64,000 nucleotides of DNA, from contig CAVWRA010000006.1 of NCBI GenBank assembly GCA_963757265.1, forward strand, positions 806,001-870,000, given 5' to 3'. The DNA is from CAIVVT01 sp963757265. GTDB lineage: Bacteria > Acidobacteriota > Terriglobia > Bryobacterales > Bryobacteraceae. Below are positions 7,843-15,798 of this stretch, piece after piece; positions within the stretch are counted from its first letter, which is position 1, and every line of letters begins with the position of its first letter. The notes beneath the pieces were generated by a model. That model had not been told where the DNA came from. It ran no database searches and saw only the letters and a list, made by a program, of their open reading frames with translations. Position numbers and translations under genes: made by a program.

Positions 7843-8268
7843 ATGTCGAGCCCGCACCCGCCCAGCCTGGCGCAACCCGCCGCGCCGTTCCGCTTCTCCC
7901 ACCGGCAATCCCTCAGCATGGTCTTCCTGTGCACGCTGTTCGGAGTGGCGGCGCAGTTCCTGATCAAGACCAGCACCAGCCACGCCATGTTCACCGCCTC
8001 CGGCCGCCTGAGCCTGACGGCGCTGCTGACCAATTACCCGCTGTGGGCGGGCCTGACCTGCTATGGCGCCAGCACGTTGCTGCTGATCCTGGCGCTCCGG
8101 GACGGCGAGCTGAGCCTGCTGTACCCGGTGATCTCGCTGACCTATGTGTGGGTGGTGGCGCTGAGCGCGCTCGTCTTCCACGAGTCGCTCAACGCGGGCA
8201 AGGTGGTCGGCGTGGGGCTGATCTGCGGCGGTGTGGCGCTGCTGGGCATGGAGCGGAACAAGCGATGA
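7843..8268 (+). CDS. Half-size EamA/SMR-type transporter subunit A
   Basis: A 141-residue membrane protein with four predicted helices after a 20-residue soluble lead. It belongs to the small drug/metabolite transporter fold (the G-x-A-x-x-L motifs and the GELSLLYPV helix match). The Glu of EmrE-type multidrug pumps is absent from helix 1 (CTLFGVAAQFLIK), so it resembles the ArnE/ArnF lipid-flippase style or another half-transporter more than a proton-coupled drug pump. Its stop overlaps the ATG of the next half-transporter (ATGA), so the two are translationally coupled and probably form a heterodimer. Confidence 0.75.
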   Translation: MSSPHPPSLAQPAAPFRFSHRQSLSMVFLCTLFGVAAQFLIKTSTSHAMFTASGRLSLTALLTNYPLWAGLTCYGASTLLLILALRDGELSLLYPVISLTYVWVVALSALVFHESLNAGKVVGVGLICGGVALLGMERNKR

Positions 8269-8618
8269 AGACGCCGCTGGTGTCGATTCTGTGGGTCTTT
8301 CTGGCGTCGTTTCTGGGCTCGTTCGGCGCAGTGTTCCTAAAGTGGGGCGCGGGCCGTCTGCAGCGCGACTGGAAGACCCTGCTGCTCAACTGGCGGCTGG
8401 GTGCGGGCGTGGCAATGTACCTGATTTCATTCGTCTTCTACTATATGGGGTTGCGCCAGGGAGAGCTCTCGATCCTGTTCCCGATGGTCTCGCTGGGCTA
8501 CATCTGGACCCTGCTGTGGTCGCGGCTGTTTTTCGGCGAATTGCTGACCCGCCGCAAGTGCGTGGGTCTGGCTCTGATTTTCTGCGGCCTGTTCGTACTG
8601 AACCTGGGGAACCGATAA
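8265..8618 (+). CDS. Half-size EamA/SMR-type transporter subunit B
   Basis: A 117-residue four-helix membrane protein, a diverged relative of the product just upstream: GELSILFPMVSLGYIWTLLWSRLFF matches GELSLLYPVISLTYVWVVALSALVF. It begins inside the stop codon of the upstream gene (ATGA at 8265). Small multidrug-resistance-like proteins work as antiparallel dimers, and two coupled unequal genes suggest a fixed heterodimer. The substrate is unknown. The gene ends one base before the convergent thioredoxin-like gene. Confidence 0.75.
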   Translation: MKTPLVSILWVFLASFLGSFGAVFLKWGAGRLQRDWKTLLLNWRLGAGVAMYLISFVFYYMGLRQGELSILFPMVSLGYIWTLLWSRLFFGELLTRRKCVGLALIFCGLFVLNLGNR

Positions 8619-8619
8619 T

Positions 8620-9111
8620 CTAAAGCAGTTTCCCGACCGCCGCAGCGAGCGCCTGGAGGTCGAGTTCTCCAAAAAACGAGCGCACCTTGCGGCCCTGGCG
8701 GTCGTACAGGAAAGTCGCGGGCAGCGCGCCGCTCCACTGGGCGTCGATGGCGTTGATGAATTTGTCGTCGTCGGCGGCGTGCTTGATATAAACCGGGGGC
8801 GGGGCGTGGATCCCATCGAGGAACTTCCGGGCCTCGGCGTCCTGCTCGGGCTCGTCGGCGCTGATGGTGACCAACTGGAATCCGCGCCCGCGCCAGCGCG
8901 CCGCCAGGGCCAGCAGTTGCGGCATCTCCTTGCGGCACGGCGCACAATAAGTCGCCCAGAAGTTCACCACCACGACCTTGCCCTTGGAGGCCGCGACCAG
9001 TTTCGCGTAGCCGGCCTGATCCAGCGGCTGCAGCTCGGCCCCCGCCAGCGTCGCGGACAGGGCCACGGCCGCCATGCATCCCAGTGCATACCTAATCGTT
9101 AGCGGTCTCAT
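8620..9111 (-). CDS. Exported TlpA-like thioredoxin-fold protein
   Basis: A 163-residue protein: signal peptide (residues 1-26, cleavage after AGA), then a thioredoxin fold with the redox pair Cys56-Cys59 in FWATYCAPCRKEMPQL. The next helix and the SADEPEQDAEARKFL insertion are typical of TlpA/ResA-like thiol-disulfide oxidoreductases acting outside the cytoplasm. The ATG at 9111 overlaps the stop of the upstream redoxin gene (ATGA), giving translational coupling. The partner is probably that redoxin. Confidence 0.85.
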   Translation of the reverse strand: MRPLTIRYALGCMAAVALSATLAGAELQPLDQAGYAKLVAASKGKVVVVNFWATYCAPCRKEMPQLLALAARWRGRGFQLVTISADEPEQDAEARKFLDGIHAPPPVYIKHAADDDKFINAIDAQWSGALPATFLYDRQGRKVRSFFGELDLQALAAAVGKLL

Positions 9112-9677
9112 CGAGCGCGTTTGATGGAGCACCCGAAGGCCTTTGATTCGGCCACCGGCACGGGCCGGCCGGCCAGCACGGCGTCGAGCGCATCGCCCAG
9201 CGTGTGTTGCGTGATCTGGTCCGAATTCCTGGAATTGTCGATCGCGCCGCGGTAGACCAGCGTGCCCTGGGCGTCGAAAACGAACGCATGCGGGGTGACG
9301 GCGGCGCCCACCTTGTCGGCGAAGACGTTGTTCACGTCCTTGTAAACCGGGAACGGGAAGCCCTTGGCCGCGCGGTGCTGCTCGACCTCTGCCGCCGGCT
9401 CAGTGGAATTCGCGTTGAGGAAGATGAACTGCACGCCCTTGGGGCTGTAATCGGAGTACAGCGCTTTCATACGCTCGTTATAGCCGTTGGAGACGGGACA
9501 TTGCGTGGACGTGAAAATCACGGCCGTGACGTGCCCGGCGGTCGAGAACTGCTCCGCGGCGGCAGCGGTCGTCTGCGCCGGAATCGTATCGATCTTGGTT
9601 CCCAGGGCGATGGGGCTTTGAGCCAGGCCCGCGGCCAGGCTCAGGGCAATGACGAAAGACCACACGGCAGCGCGCAT
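9108..9677 (-). CDS. Exported redoxin (AhpC/TSA-like fold)
   Basis: A 189-residue exported protein with a signal peptide (cleavage near residue 20, LAQS). A thioredoxin-like fold follows with a single N-terminal Cys60 in FTSTQCPVSNGYNERM, the arrangement of redoxin-domain proteins close to peroxiredoxins, and a second Cys near residue 183. The cis-Pro region VTPHAFVFDAQG is intact. The gene is coupled by a 4-base overlap to the TlpA-like gene downstream, so the two likely exchange electrons in the envelope. Peroxidase activity is possible but not shown. Confidence 0.8.
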   Translation of the reverse strand: MRAAVWSFVIALSLAAGLAQSPIALGTKIDTIPAQTTAAAAEQFSTAGHVTAVIFTSTQCPVSNGYNERMKALYSDYSPKGVQFIFLNANSTEPAAEVEQHRAAKGFPFPVYKDVNNVFADKVGAAVTPHAFVFDAQGTLVYRGAIDNSRNSDQITQHTLGDALDAVLAGRPVPVAESKAFGCSIKRAR

Positions 9678-9721
9678 CGGACAACCTCCTGCGACAGAAG
9701 ATGATCGCGCCCCGCCGGCGG

Positions 9722-10150
9722 TTACTTCTTTTCCTCGGGCTCCCTCTCGTCCGGTTGGCCCGAACCGGGCTTCTTCACCGGCTCGAGCTTGAGGTTGATC
9801 ACCGGGTCGAGGCGCGTGTCGTACACCAGGAGCTTGCGCGCGGGGCTGGCCATGTCCTTGAAGTCCGCCCGCAACTCGTAGTCCATGTTCGAGTTCAGAT
9901 GCTGAAAGGCGTACTTCCCATCGGCCTGCGTGATGAACGAGTGCACCTCGAGACTATGCAGGTTCTTCAGCTTCACCACCGCTCCCGAGGCCGGCTGATC
10001 GTCGGGCAGGGTGACCAGGCCGACGACATCGCGATGGTTCTTGTCCCGTTTCTTGTCCTTCTTGATGTTGTCCGAATTCCACTGGAAGGCCGTGGCTACA
10101 AAGGCCAGCAGCAACGCGGCCATTCCACCAACGATCAATCTGCGTCGCAT
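9722..10150 (-). CDS. Exported carboxypeptidase-regulatory-like domain protein
   Basis: A 142-residue protein with an N-terminal signal/anchor (RRRLIVGGMAALLLAFVATAF). A basic linker follows (KKDKKRDKNHRD), then one beta-sandwich of the carboxypeptidase regulatory type: GLVTLPDDQPASGAVVKLKN, then ADGKYAFQHL. The tail is charged and rich in Pro, Glu and Lys. Such domains are common in secreted acidobacterial proteins and usually bind other envelope components. It sits 13 bases downstream of another protein of the same kind, in the same operon. Confidence 0.75.
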   Translation of the reverse strand: MRRRLIVGGMAALLLAFVATAFQWNSDNIKKDKKRDKNHRDVVGLVTLPDDQPASGAVVKLKNLHSLEVHSFITQADGKYAFQHLNSNMDYELRADFKDMASPARKLLVYDTRLDPVINLKLEPVKKPGSGQPDEREPEEKK

Positions 10151-10163
10151 CGGCGCCTGCCTC

Positions 10164-10529
10164 TCATTTGACGGCTTTCAATTGAAAATAGACGTCCACG
10201 CGCTCGTCCGCCGTTACATTGGCCGTCTTCTCCTCGAAGACGAAACCTTTAGCCTTCACGCTGACAGTGTATTCGGCCTGGCCTGCCGGGACGTGGAACG
10301 AAAACTCGCCGCGCGCGTCGCTGATCGCTCTTTGCCGCTTGGGAGGCTTGACGCCTCGCGTGGGCGTTTTCACACTCAGGCGCACCTCGGCGCCGCGCAG
10401 CGCGAAGCCCGTCGGCTGGAAGACCGTGCCCGCGACCACGGCGTGAGACTCTTGCCGGCCCGTGCCCGCGCCGGAGGCGATCCCCAGCGTCAAAGCAAGC
10501 AGCAGCCCGAGCTCAATGCCAATCCTCAT
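10164..10529 (-). CDS. Exported carboxypeptidase-regulatory-like domain protein
   Basis: A 121-residue protein: signal peptide (LGLLLALTLGIASGAG), then one carboxypeptidase-regulatory beta-sandwich (VVAGTVFQPTGFALRGAEVRL ... DARGEFSFHVPAG ... YTVSVKAKGF). The start ATG at 10527-10529 lies inside the last codons of the LysW-like gene (17-base overlap), so the two are likely translationally coupled. It shares architecture, not close sequence, with the product at 9722-10150. Binding or scaffold role inferred. Confidence 0.7.
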   Translation of the reverse strand: MRIGIELGLLLALTLGIASGAGTGRQESHAVVAGTVFQPTGFALRGAEVRLSVKTPTRGVKPPKRQRAISDARGEFSFHVPAGQAEYTVSVKAKGFVFEEKTANVTADERVDVYFQLKAVK

Positions 10530-10767
10530 CGTCCTCTTCGCTGTCCTCTTCCTCGCCGTCCAGTTCGGCGTCCTCGGCGTCGAGTTCCTCATCGAACTCC
10601 TCTTCGTCTTCGAGGTCCCCTTCGTCTTCGACTTCGAGTTCAATCGCCGGGTCGGTGGCGACGACCACAAGGCTGGCGCCGCACTCCTCGCAACTGAGGC
10701 TGTCCCCCTCCTCCAATTCCGCCTCGGCGACTTCAAGGACCGCGTCGCATTCAGGGCAGCTGAGCAT
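10513..10767 (-). CDS. LysW-like zinc-ribbon protein with long acidic tail
   Basis: An 84-residue protein whose first 40 residues match LysW/ArgW amino-group carrier proteins: zinc cysteines Cys4, Cys7, Cys26 and Cys29 (CPEC and CEEC), then SLVVVATDPAIELEVE. It is longer than LysW (about 54-60 residues) because of a 40-residue run of Glu and Asp. It ends in DEDWH rather than the EDWGE whose terminal Glu carries the substrate in lysine/arginine biosynthesis. A carrier role is therefore doubtful. A clear GGGAGG site precedes the ATG. No lysX, lysZ or lysY relatives are nearby. Confidence 0.75.
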   Translation of the reverse strand: MLSCPECDAVLEVAEAELEEGDSLSCEECGASLVVVATDPAIELEVEDEGDLEDEEEFDEELDAEDAELDGEEEDSEEDDEDWH

Positions 10768-10872
10768 GATCCTTCGACCTCCCTGTTCGACTCGCGAGCA
10801 ACAATGGACCCGCGAGCAATATACCACGTGCAGTGCCCGCTGGTGGACTTCCGCCGGCATCCTTGAGCAATG

Positions 10873-11253
10873 TCAGCGGCGCACGGCTTCGGTCTGGGCG
10901 GCAGCCTCCGTCAAAGCCCTGTTGTAAGCGGCCATTTCCGGCCGTGAAACGACGGCAATCGTCTTATCCATGTCTTCCCACGTGGAGATCATCTTTTGAA
11001 CGCGAAGCCCGGCCAGCTGGAGCACCCAGGCATCGCTCAACTCGCGCTGCGCCTCCCCCGCCACCGCCAATAGCGCGGGGTGCGGCAAGCTGATCACCAG
11101 CTCCCGCCGCTCCTCGGCGCACGACAGGTAGTACTTGCAATCGACGACGTCGGCGTGCCGGATGGAGATCGCGTTCTGCTGCCAGCGGAACTCCACCTCC
11201 CACTCGCGCCCGAACGGATCCCGGACCGAAAAGCGGCGGAAATTCTCCCTCAT
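10873..11253 (-). CDS. Conserved-looking hypothetical protein
   Basis: A soluble protein of 126 residues from the ATG at 11253; a TTG at 11274 would add seven. It opens with a beta-rich region (FSVRDPFGREWEVEFRWQQ, ISIRHADVVDCKYYL), then a helical half with an ISLPHPALLAVAG stretch. GAGGAG lies immediately before the chosen start. No motif tells its role. It stands between the LysW-like operon and the membrane-anchored protein at 11500, all on the minus strand. Confidence 0.55.
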   Translation of the reverse strand: MRENFRRFSVRDPFGREWEVEFRWQQNAISIRHADVVDCKYYLSCAEERRELVISLPHPALLAVAGEAQRELSDAWVLQLAGLRVQKMISTWEDMDKTIAVVSRPEMAAYNRALTEAAAQTEAVRR

Positions 11254-11431
11254 CAACTCCTCATCGTATCGCAAAGGCCGCGGCGAAAACCCGTGTCAAG
11301 CAGGGCCACGGGCGGGATTCATGGTGGCGTGCGTTGGGCCGGGAGAATGGCTCCCAGCGCCCCGTCCGCGGCTCACGGCACGCCTCCGCGGCCAGGCTTC
11401 GGTTGAGCGGCGTGTGCGGCCAGAAACACAA

Positions 11432-11455
11432 GGCCCGCTTCTCTCGAAGCGGGCC
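11432..11455 (-). terminator. Intrinsic terminator after the 11500-12132 gene
   Basis: Perfect 10-base arms GGCCCGCTTC (11432-11441) and GAAGCGGGCC (11446-11455) with a TCTC loop. On the minus strand the hairpin is followed by CTTGTGTTT, a fair U-run, so it fits termination of the upstream minus-strand gene. Confidence 0.65.
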
Positions 11456-11499
11456 CGGGTGAGAGCAGTATGGGGGTTGAAAGTGAGATGTCCAGTTCC

Positions 11500-12132
11500 C
11501 TACAGGGCCAGGGAGTGTTGCTCGCCAGGCGCGGGCGCGCCGCTTCGGGCGGGCGGCATGAGGATCACCTTATCCGACCGGCCGGCCCTGGCTGCGACGC
11601 CGGGGTGTGGCATGGGAGCGACGGATACCCCGAAGTGGCGCATGACGAGCTCGTGGGCCGCCTGTGGATCGATCACCGCCGGGCGGCCCGCTGCGCGCGG
11701 CCGGCGGCGCACCGGCGCGACGATCTCCGTCTGTGCCGGCGGCAATTGGTGCGCAATCGTAGGGGCCGCGGCCACTGGCCTTTCCAGGCGCCGCCATGCC
11801 GCCAGGTTAGGCGGGTGCTGCGTGGATGATACCGGCTCATCAAACGCCTCGGTCGGAGCAGCGGCCGGGGCCGGAGACGCTGGCCGCCGGCCAGTGGCCA
11901 GTCCGGACGGGATCTCCTCCCGAACCGCGCGCGGAGCGTAGGAACAGGCCGACTGCAGGGCTTGCTGCAGGGACTCGAGTTCCGCGCGCAACTCCAGGCA
12001 AGCCTGAAACGCGGCCCCGCTGGGTATCAGGCGGTTTCGGCCCGCCCGCCCATAGGTACAAAGGAGTGCTCCGAGGATCGCCCCGAGAACCAAGCTCAAG
12101 CTCACCGCTACTTGGAGTTCTGAACCTGACAT
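11500..12132 (-). CDS. Membrane-anchored hypothetical protein
   Basis: A 210-residue protein with one N-terminal membrane helix (LQVAVSLSLVLGAILGALLC), a short coiled region (LRAELESLQQALQSA), a long low-complexity Pro/Ala/Arg linker and a C-terminal IDPQAAHELVMRHFGVS segment. A GGAAGG ribosome site sits ahead of the ATG at 12132. A strong hairpin lies downstream. Its upstream gap of 296 bases to the PurA-like gene shows no further gene or recognisable site. Function unknown. Confidence 0.55.
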   Translation of the reverse strand: MSGSELQVAVSLSLVLGAILGALLCTYGRAGRNRLIPSGAAFQACLELRAELESLQQALQSACSYAPRAVREEIPSGLATGRRPASPAPAAAPTEAFDEPVSSTQHPPNLAAWRRLERPVAAAPTIAHQLPPAQTEIVAPVRRRPRAAGRPAVIDPQAAHELVMRHFGVSVAPMPHPGVAARAGRSDKVILMPPARSGAPAPGEQHSLAL

Positions 12133-12428
12133 GTGCCGTTCCTTCCTGGGGTCATTTGACCACCTCTGTATCTTAAGGGCGGCATATCCGCTTTGAAATA
12201 GGATAAAAAGCTTAATTTTTCCGGTACAAAAGCGCTGCTAGTACCAACGGACGTAACGTCCCATACAACGGCGGACGACCGCGAACCGGAGTTCTGCGGA
12301 TCCGTCGGCGATCCCCCAGCTTGCGATCAAGTAATTGATTTTGAATGGGTTGAGCAATTTGCCAGAGTGGCAAAGAGCCGCCGCAAAAGGACTAGAACTA
12401 ACGACTAATAGGTACTGGTAACAGCCGC

Positions 12429-13793
12429 TTACCCTGCGATCTGTTTAGGCAGATTGAACTGGACTTCGCCCATTCCGGCTTTGGCCGACAAGGTTTGTAC
12501 GGCCTCTGGCCTGAGAATCTCCTTGTCCAGATACGTCGGACCGGAAGAGGAGTAGATCACCTTGCATCCCAACCGCTGCTCGATGAAACGAACCAGGGAG
12601 TCGTGGTCCTCGAACGGCTGCAGCTTCAGACCCGCAGGCTCGGTCTCGAACAGCGCCCGGGCGTCGGGCTTCATCAACGGGGACGTGAACCCGTGCGCGT
12701 CGCGGTACTCGTCCACGTAAGAGAACGGGGACTCGACACTGTCCATGTGGGTCAGCGCCAGGCCATCCACCCCCCCGCAGCATTGCACGGCATAATGCGC
12801 CGCCACGAAGTCGAAGTGCCCGAAACGCATATCCCCCTGCCACTTCGTGCGGACGTTGTGGTCGGGGAACGAGAGCGACTGGTCCTCGGTCACGAACGGG
12901 CCCGCGCCGTGGCGCGTGAAATGCGTCCTCAGAACCCCGATCCGCACGGGCGTCAGCCCGGCCTCGTCGCACATTTCCAGCGCGTTGTCGAAGGTTGTGT
13001 TGGACGGCGTAATGTAAGGCGCGAATCCATGCGTCTCATCCAGCAGGACGCCCGCCGAGCCCTCGAAAACGATGTTGGACTCGCGGTAGTTGTCCATCAT
13101 CTCGGCCCACGTCACGGGCTGGATGCCCTGGGAGAACAAGCGGTAGAACTCGGCGATGCGGCGCGGATCCTCGCTCGAGAGCTCCGTCAGCAACGCGTCG
13201 GCCTCCCGGTTGACGCCCCAATACTCCCGCAACTGCTTCAGCTTGTGAACCCGGATGTCGTCCAGCATGCCCAGCGCGGGCGCATCCGAGAGAATGTCCT
13301 TGACCTGAACGTAAGTGCCCCACTGCAGCGCGTCGCGCCGCGTTTCGCCGGCGCCGAATCCGCCCGAACCGTGGCGCTTGTCGCCGCGGACCAATTCCCG
13401 GATGCGGTTGGCATATTGGTGATAGGGCGTCACGATCAGGCACTCGGGGTCGATGAACAACCGCTCCTGGGTATAGCGGATCCCCTTCCGTTCCAGCGCC
13501 TCGGCCTCTTTCATCAGCGAGAACGGGTCGATCAGGACGTACTTTGACAGGAACGTCACGACCTCGGAGATGAACATCCCGCTGCCGAACTGACGGAACG
13601 TATGGTGACTGCCGTCGGGCTGCACCACGTTGCGCGTACCCTGCGGTCCCCCGTTGAAGCGCACCACCAGCGGCGCGTCGTGCGCGCGGCAAAGATAGTC
13701 CACCATCGAGCCCTTGCCTTCGTCGCCGAAGGCCAGCCCCTGCACGATATAGGCGCGGCGCATGTTCTTGGTGTGATGTCTGAAGGGATTCAT
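12429..13793 (-). CDS. Divergent adenylosuccinate synthetase-like protein
   Basis: A 454-residue PurA-fold protein. Recognisable blocks are the P-loop-like GDEGKGSMVDYL (Asp24, the catalytic Asp13 of E. coli PurA), VFEGSAGVLLDETHGFAPYITPSNTT, THFTRHGAGPFVTE and the C-terminal SSGPTYLD. Key positions differ: the NAGHT segment holding catalytic His41 reads PQGTRNVV here, putting Arg54 in its place; the GAQG glutamine is Ala; and the TGRGIGP loop is replaced by HGSGGFGAG. It therefore probably does not make adenylosuccinate in the usual way. I start at 13793 because a GGAGAG site precedes it; 13763 is an alternative. It stands alone, with no purine genes nearby. Confidence 0.8.
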   Translation of the reverse strand: MNPFRHHTKNMRRAYIVQGLAFGDEGKGSMVDYLCRAHDAPLVVRFNGGPQGTRNVVQPDGSHHTFRQFGSGMFISEVVTFLSKYVLIDPFSLMKEAEALERKGIRYTQERLFIDPECLIVTPYHQYANRIRELVRGDKRHGSGGFGAGETRRDALQWGTYVQVKDILSDAPALGMLDDIRVHKLKQLREYWGVNREADALLTELSSEDPRRIAEFYRLFSQGIQPVTWAEMMDNYRESNIVFEGSAGVLLDETHGFAPYITPSNTTFDNALEMCDEAGLTPVRIGVLRTHFTRHGAGPFVTEDQSLSFPDHNVRTKWQGDMRFGHFDFVAAHYAVQCCGGVDGLALTHMDSVESPFSYVDEYRDAHGFTSPLMKPDARALFETEPAGLKLQPFEDHDSLVRFIEQRLGCKVIYSSSGPTYLDKEILRPEAVQTLSAKAGMGEVQFNLPKQIAG

Positions 13794-14194
13794 CGTGTTG
13801 TGGCTCTCCGTCCGGCCGCCAGTCAACGCCCCGGCCAGCCGCAGCTCTGGCCCAGGCGATGCGTCGCCCGAAACTCCTCGCACAGCTCCTCTAGTTCGGT
13901 CCGCGCCTGGCACATCCCAGACGACCAAAACGCCGACGACCCCGCCCGGAAAGGCGGTTCCGCCGATTTGGAATGGCACAATACCTGCGCCATCATAACT
14001 TTATAGACCACTCGACAAAATTACCGACACCCAACATGTCACCTCCGCAGGCGCCGCTCTCCTCGCCGGTGACTAACAAAGTCTTACATTCACATGACGT
14101 TGCAAGCAACCTATCTAAAGATAGAATTAAATATTCATCAGTATGATTGGGCCACCGTTGCGTCATAGACCACCACCCTCGCGTGACGGATGCC
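13794..14194. other. 401-base intergenic region, AT-rich part
   Basis: No convincing gene. The segment 13985-14160 is markedly AT-richer than its surroundings and probably holds the promoter of the minus-strand PurA-like gene or regulatory DNA. Short open frames on both strands have no ribosome site or family support. Confidence 0.4.
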
Positions 14195-14809
14195 TCATGC
14201 ATTCAATGAACTGTGCCGCACCAACGCCAGAAATTCGTCGCGCGTGTCCTTGCGCTGGCGCATGGCGCCCAGCATGGCGCTGGTCACGGCGCCGGAGTGT
14301 TGTTTCTCCACGCCGCGCATCATCATGCAGAAATGCCGCGCCTCCACGATCACGCCCACGCCGCGCGGCTGCAGCACGTCCTGAATGCACTGCGCGATCT
14401 GCTGCGTCAGCCGCTCCTGCACCTGCAGACGGCGCGCGAACATGTCCACGATCCGCGGGATTTTGCTGAGCCCGATGATCTTGTTTTCAGGCAGATAGGC
14501 CACGTGTGCCATGCCGTAAAACGGCAGCATGTGATGCTCGCACAAGCTGAAGAACTCGATGTCCTTCACCAACACCATCTCGTCGCACTTCTCGTGGAAG
14601 ATAGCGCCATTGACGATCTCGTCGAGCTTCGCTTCATAGCCCGAGGTGAGAAAACGCAGTGCCTTCTCGGCTCGTTCGGGCGTTCGCAGCAGGCCTTCGC
14701 GCGTGGGGTCCTCGCCCAGCGCGCGCAGCATCTTTTCTATACTCTCGGCGATCGGATCCTGGACCTTGCTCTGGCCGATCATGGAAACAACAGCTTTAGC
14801 GGATTTCAT
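14195..14809 (-). CDS. folE: GTP cyclohydrolase I
   Basis: Makes 7,8-dihydroneopterin triphosphate from GTP, the first step to folate, biopterin and queuosine-type products. The 204-residue protein shows the zinc and active-site motifs: DIEFFSLCEHHMLPFYG, then GLSKIPRIVDMFARRLQVQERLT, then QPRGVGVIVEARHFCMMMRGV. It is the last gene of a three-gene minus-strand cluster with two PTPS-type genes 14 bases upstream, so its product is probably passed to them. Length and start are normal for the family. Confidence 0.97.
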   Translation of the reverse strand: MKSAKAVVSMIGQSKVQDPIAESIEKMLRALGEDPTREGLLRTPERAEKALRFLTSGYEAKLDEIVNGAIFHEKCDEMVLVKDIEFFSLCEHHMLPFYGMAHVAYLPENKIIGLSKIPRIVDMFARRLQVQERLTQQIAQCIQDVLQPRGVGVIVEARHFCMMMRGVEKQHSGAVTSAMLGAMRQRKDTRDEFLALVRHSSLNA

Positions 14810-14823
14810 CAGGTGGCCTTCAC

Positions 14824-15294
14824 TTATGATTGCGCCGCCCGCCGTGGCGGTGGTTCTCGCACCGGCCTCGGCGGCTCGATTTGCACTTCGAAGATGTTCT
14901 TTTTCGTCTCGTGGATTCTAACCTTTTCAAGGCGCGCGCCCGAGGCCGCAAACGCCGCCGGCCACGCTGCGGCCAGACGCGCCGCCACCACCACCGCCAG
15001 GTTCTCCGTGGTAGGAACCAGCGTGGCGAACTCCTCCACCTCGGAATTCAGATCCCGCCGGTCCAGTGTTTTCAGGATGCTGCTCTCAACCAAACCATCC
15101 AGCCGCCCCAGCGCGATCAGCCGCCCGGTCGCGCCTATGGGTTGGCCCTCGACCACCACTTCCAGCGTGTAGTCGTGCCCGTGCCCGTGCGGGTTGTTGC
15201 ATTTGCCATACAGCTCCCGGTTGAGACGCGCGTCCAGCGACGGCGCGTGCAGCCGGTGGGAGGCCGAAAAGCGGTAGCGGCGCATCAGACGCAT
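14824..15294 (-). CDS. 6-pyruvoyl-tetrahydropterin synthase/QueD-family protein A (catalytic Cys, no catalytic His)
   Basis: A 156-residue T-fold protein acting on dihydroneopterin triphosphate. Zinc histidines are present (His13 in SASH, His38 and His40 in PHGHGH). Catalytic Cys32 lies in GKCNNP, exactly as in animal PTPS, and pterin-anchoring Glu129 in HET. The LDH pair, whose His completes the catalytic relay, is LDRR here (Asp78, Arg79). The neighbouring paralogue has the opposite pattern. It shares a TGATG overlap with that gene. The C-terminal Pro/Arg-rich tail is unusual. It could form a mixed oligomer or have a changed product. Confidence 0.85.
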   Translation of the reverse strand: MRLMRRYRFSASHRLHAPSLDARLNRELYGKCNNPHGHGHDYTLEVVVEGQPIGATGRLIALGRLDGLVESSILKTLDRRDLNSEVEEFATLVPTTENLAVVVAARLAAAWPAAFAASGARLEKVRIHETKKNIFEVQIEPPRPVREPPPRRAAQS

Positions 15295-15704
15295 CAGCGC
15301 CCCTCGTATTCCACGTACAGATCCTCAGTCTCGTATAACCGGATCTGCTTCAGCCGCGCCGGCGTGCCGGCAAAACGCGGCTCGAGTCGCCGCCAGATCT
15401 CAACCGCCAGGTTCTCGGGCGTCGGCACCACCCTGTCGAATGGCGGTACCTCGCGGTTCAGGTGGCGGTGATCCATCGGTTCCACCACCTCGCGCTCGAG
15501 CAACTCCTTCACCTGTTTCAGATCGACGATCATGCCGCTCACCGGGTCGGGCTGGCCCTCCAGCGTCACCTCCAGCACGAAGTTATGGCCATGACCGTGC
15601 GGATTGGCCTCCGCGCCGTACAGCTCCTCATTCGCCGCGCGGTCCAGCGCCGGGTTCGCGCAGCTGTGCGACGCCGAGAATTCCACTTTGCGCGTGATCA
15701 ACAT
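15294..15704 (-). CDS. 6-pyruvoyl-tetrahydropterin synthase/QueD-family protein B (catalytic His, no catalytic Cys)
   Basis: A 136-residue T-fold protein that aligns without gaps to its downstream partner over the first 100 residues. Zinc ligands are kept (His13, His38, His40), as are Asp78-His79 in PMDHRHL and Glu125 in YET. The catalytic cysteine position reads AEANP (Glu32) instead of KCNNP. A Cys15 in SASHSC is elsewhere in the fold. Its stop overlaps the next ATG (TGATG), so the two subunits are made together. It heads the three-gene cluster ending in folE. Alone it should lack normal PTPS activity. Confidence 0.85.
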   Translation of the reverse strand: MLITRKVEFSASHSCANPALDRAANEELYGAEANPHGHGHNFVLEVTLEGQPDPVSGMIVDLKQVKELLEREVVEPMDHRHLNREVPPFDRVVPTPENLAVEIWRRLEPRFAGTPARLKQIRLYETEDLYVEYEGR

Positions 15705-15798
15705 CGGGGCCCACTCCGTCCTCTCTTATTGTGATGCGTTTTACCCAGACGTGGATCCAATGGCCGCCCGGGGCTGCGTACAATGAAAATGCAACAGT

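Noticed and set aside
13993..14202. A 69-codon minus-strand frame in the AT-rich gap before folE
   Set aside because: No ribosome site, no recognisable family and composition unlike the neighbouring genes.
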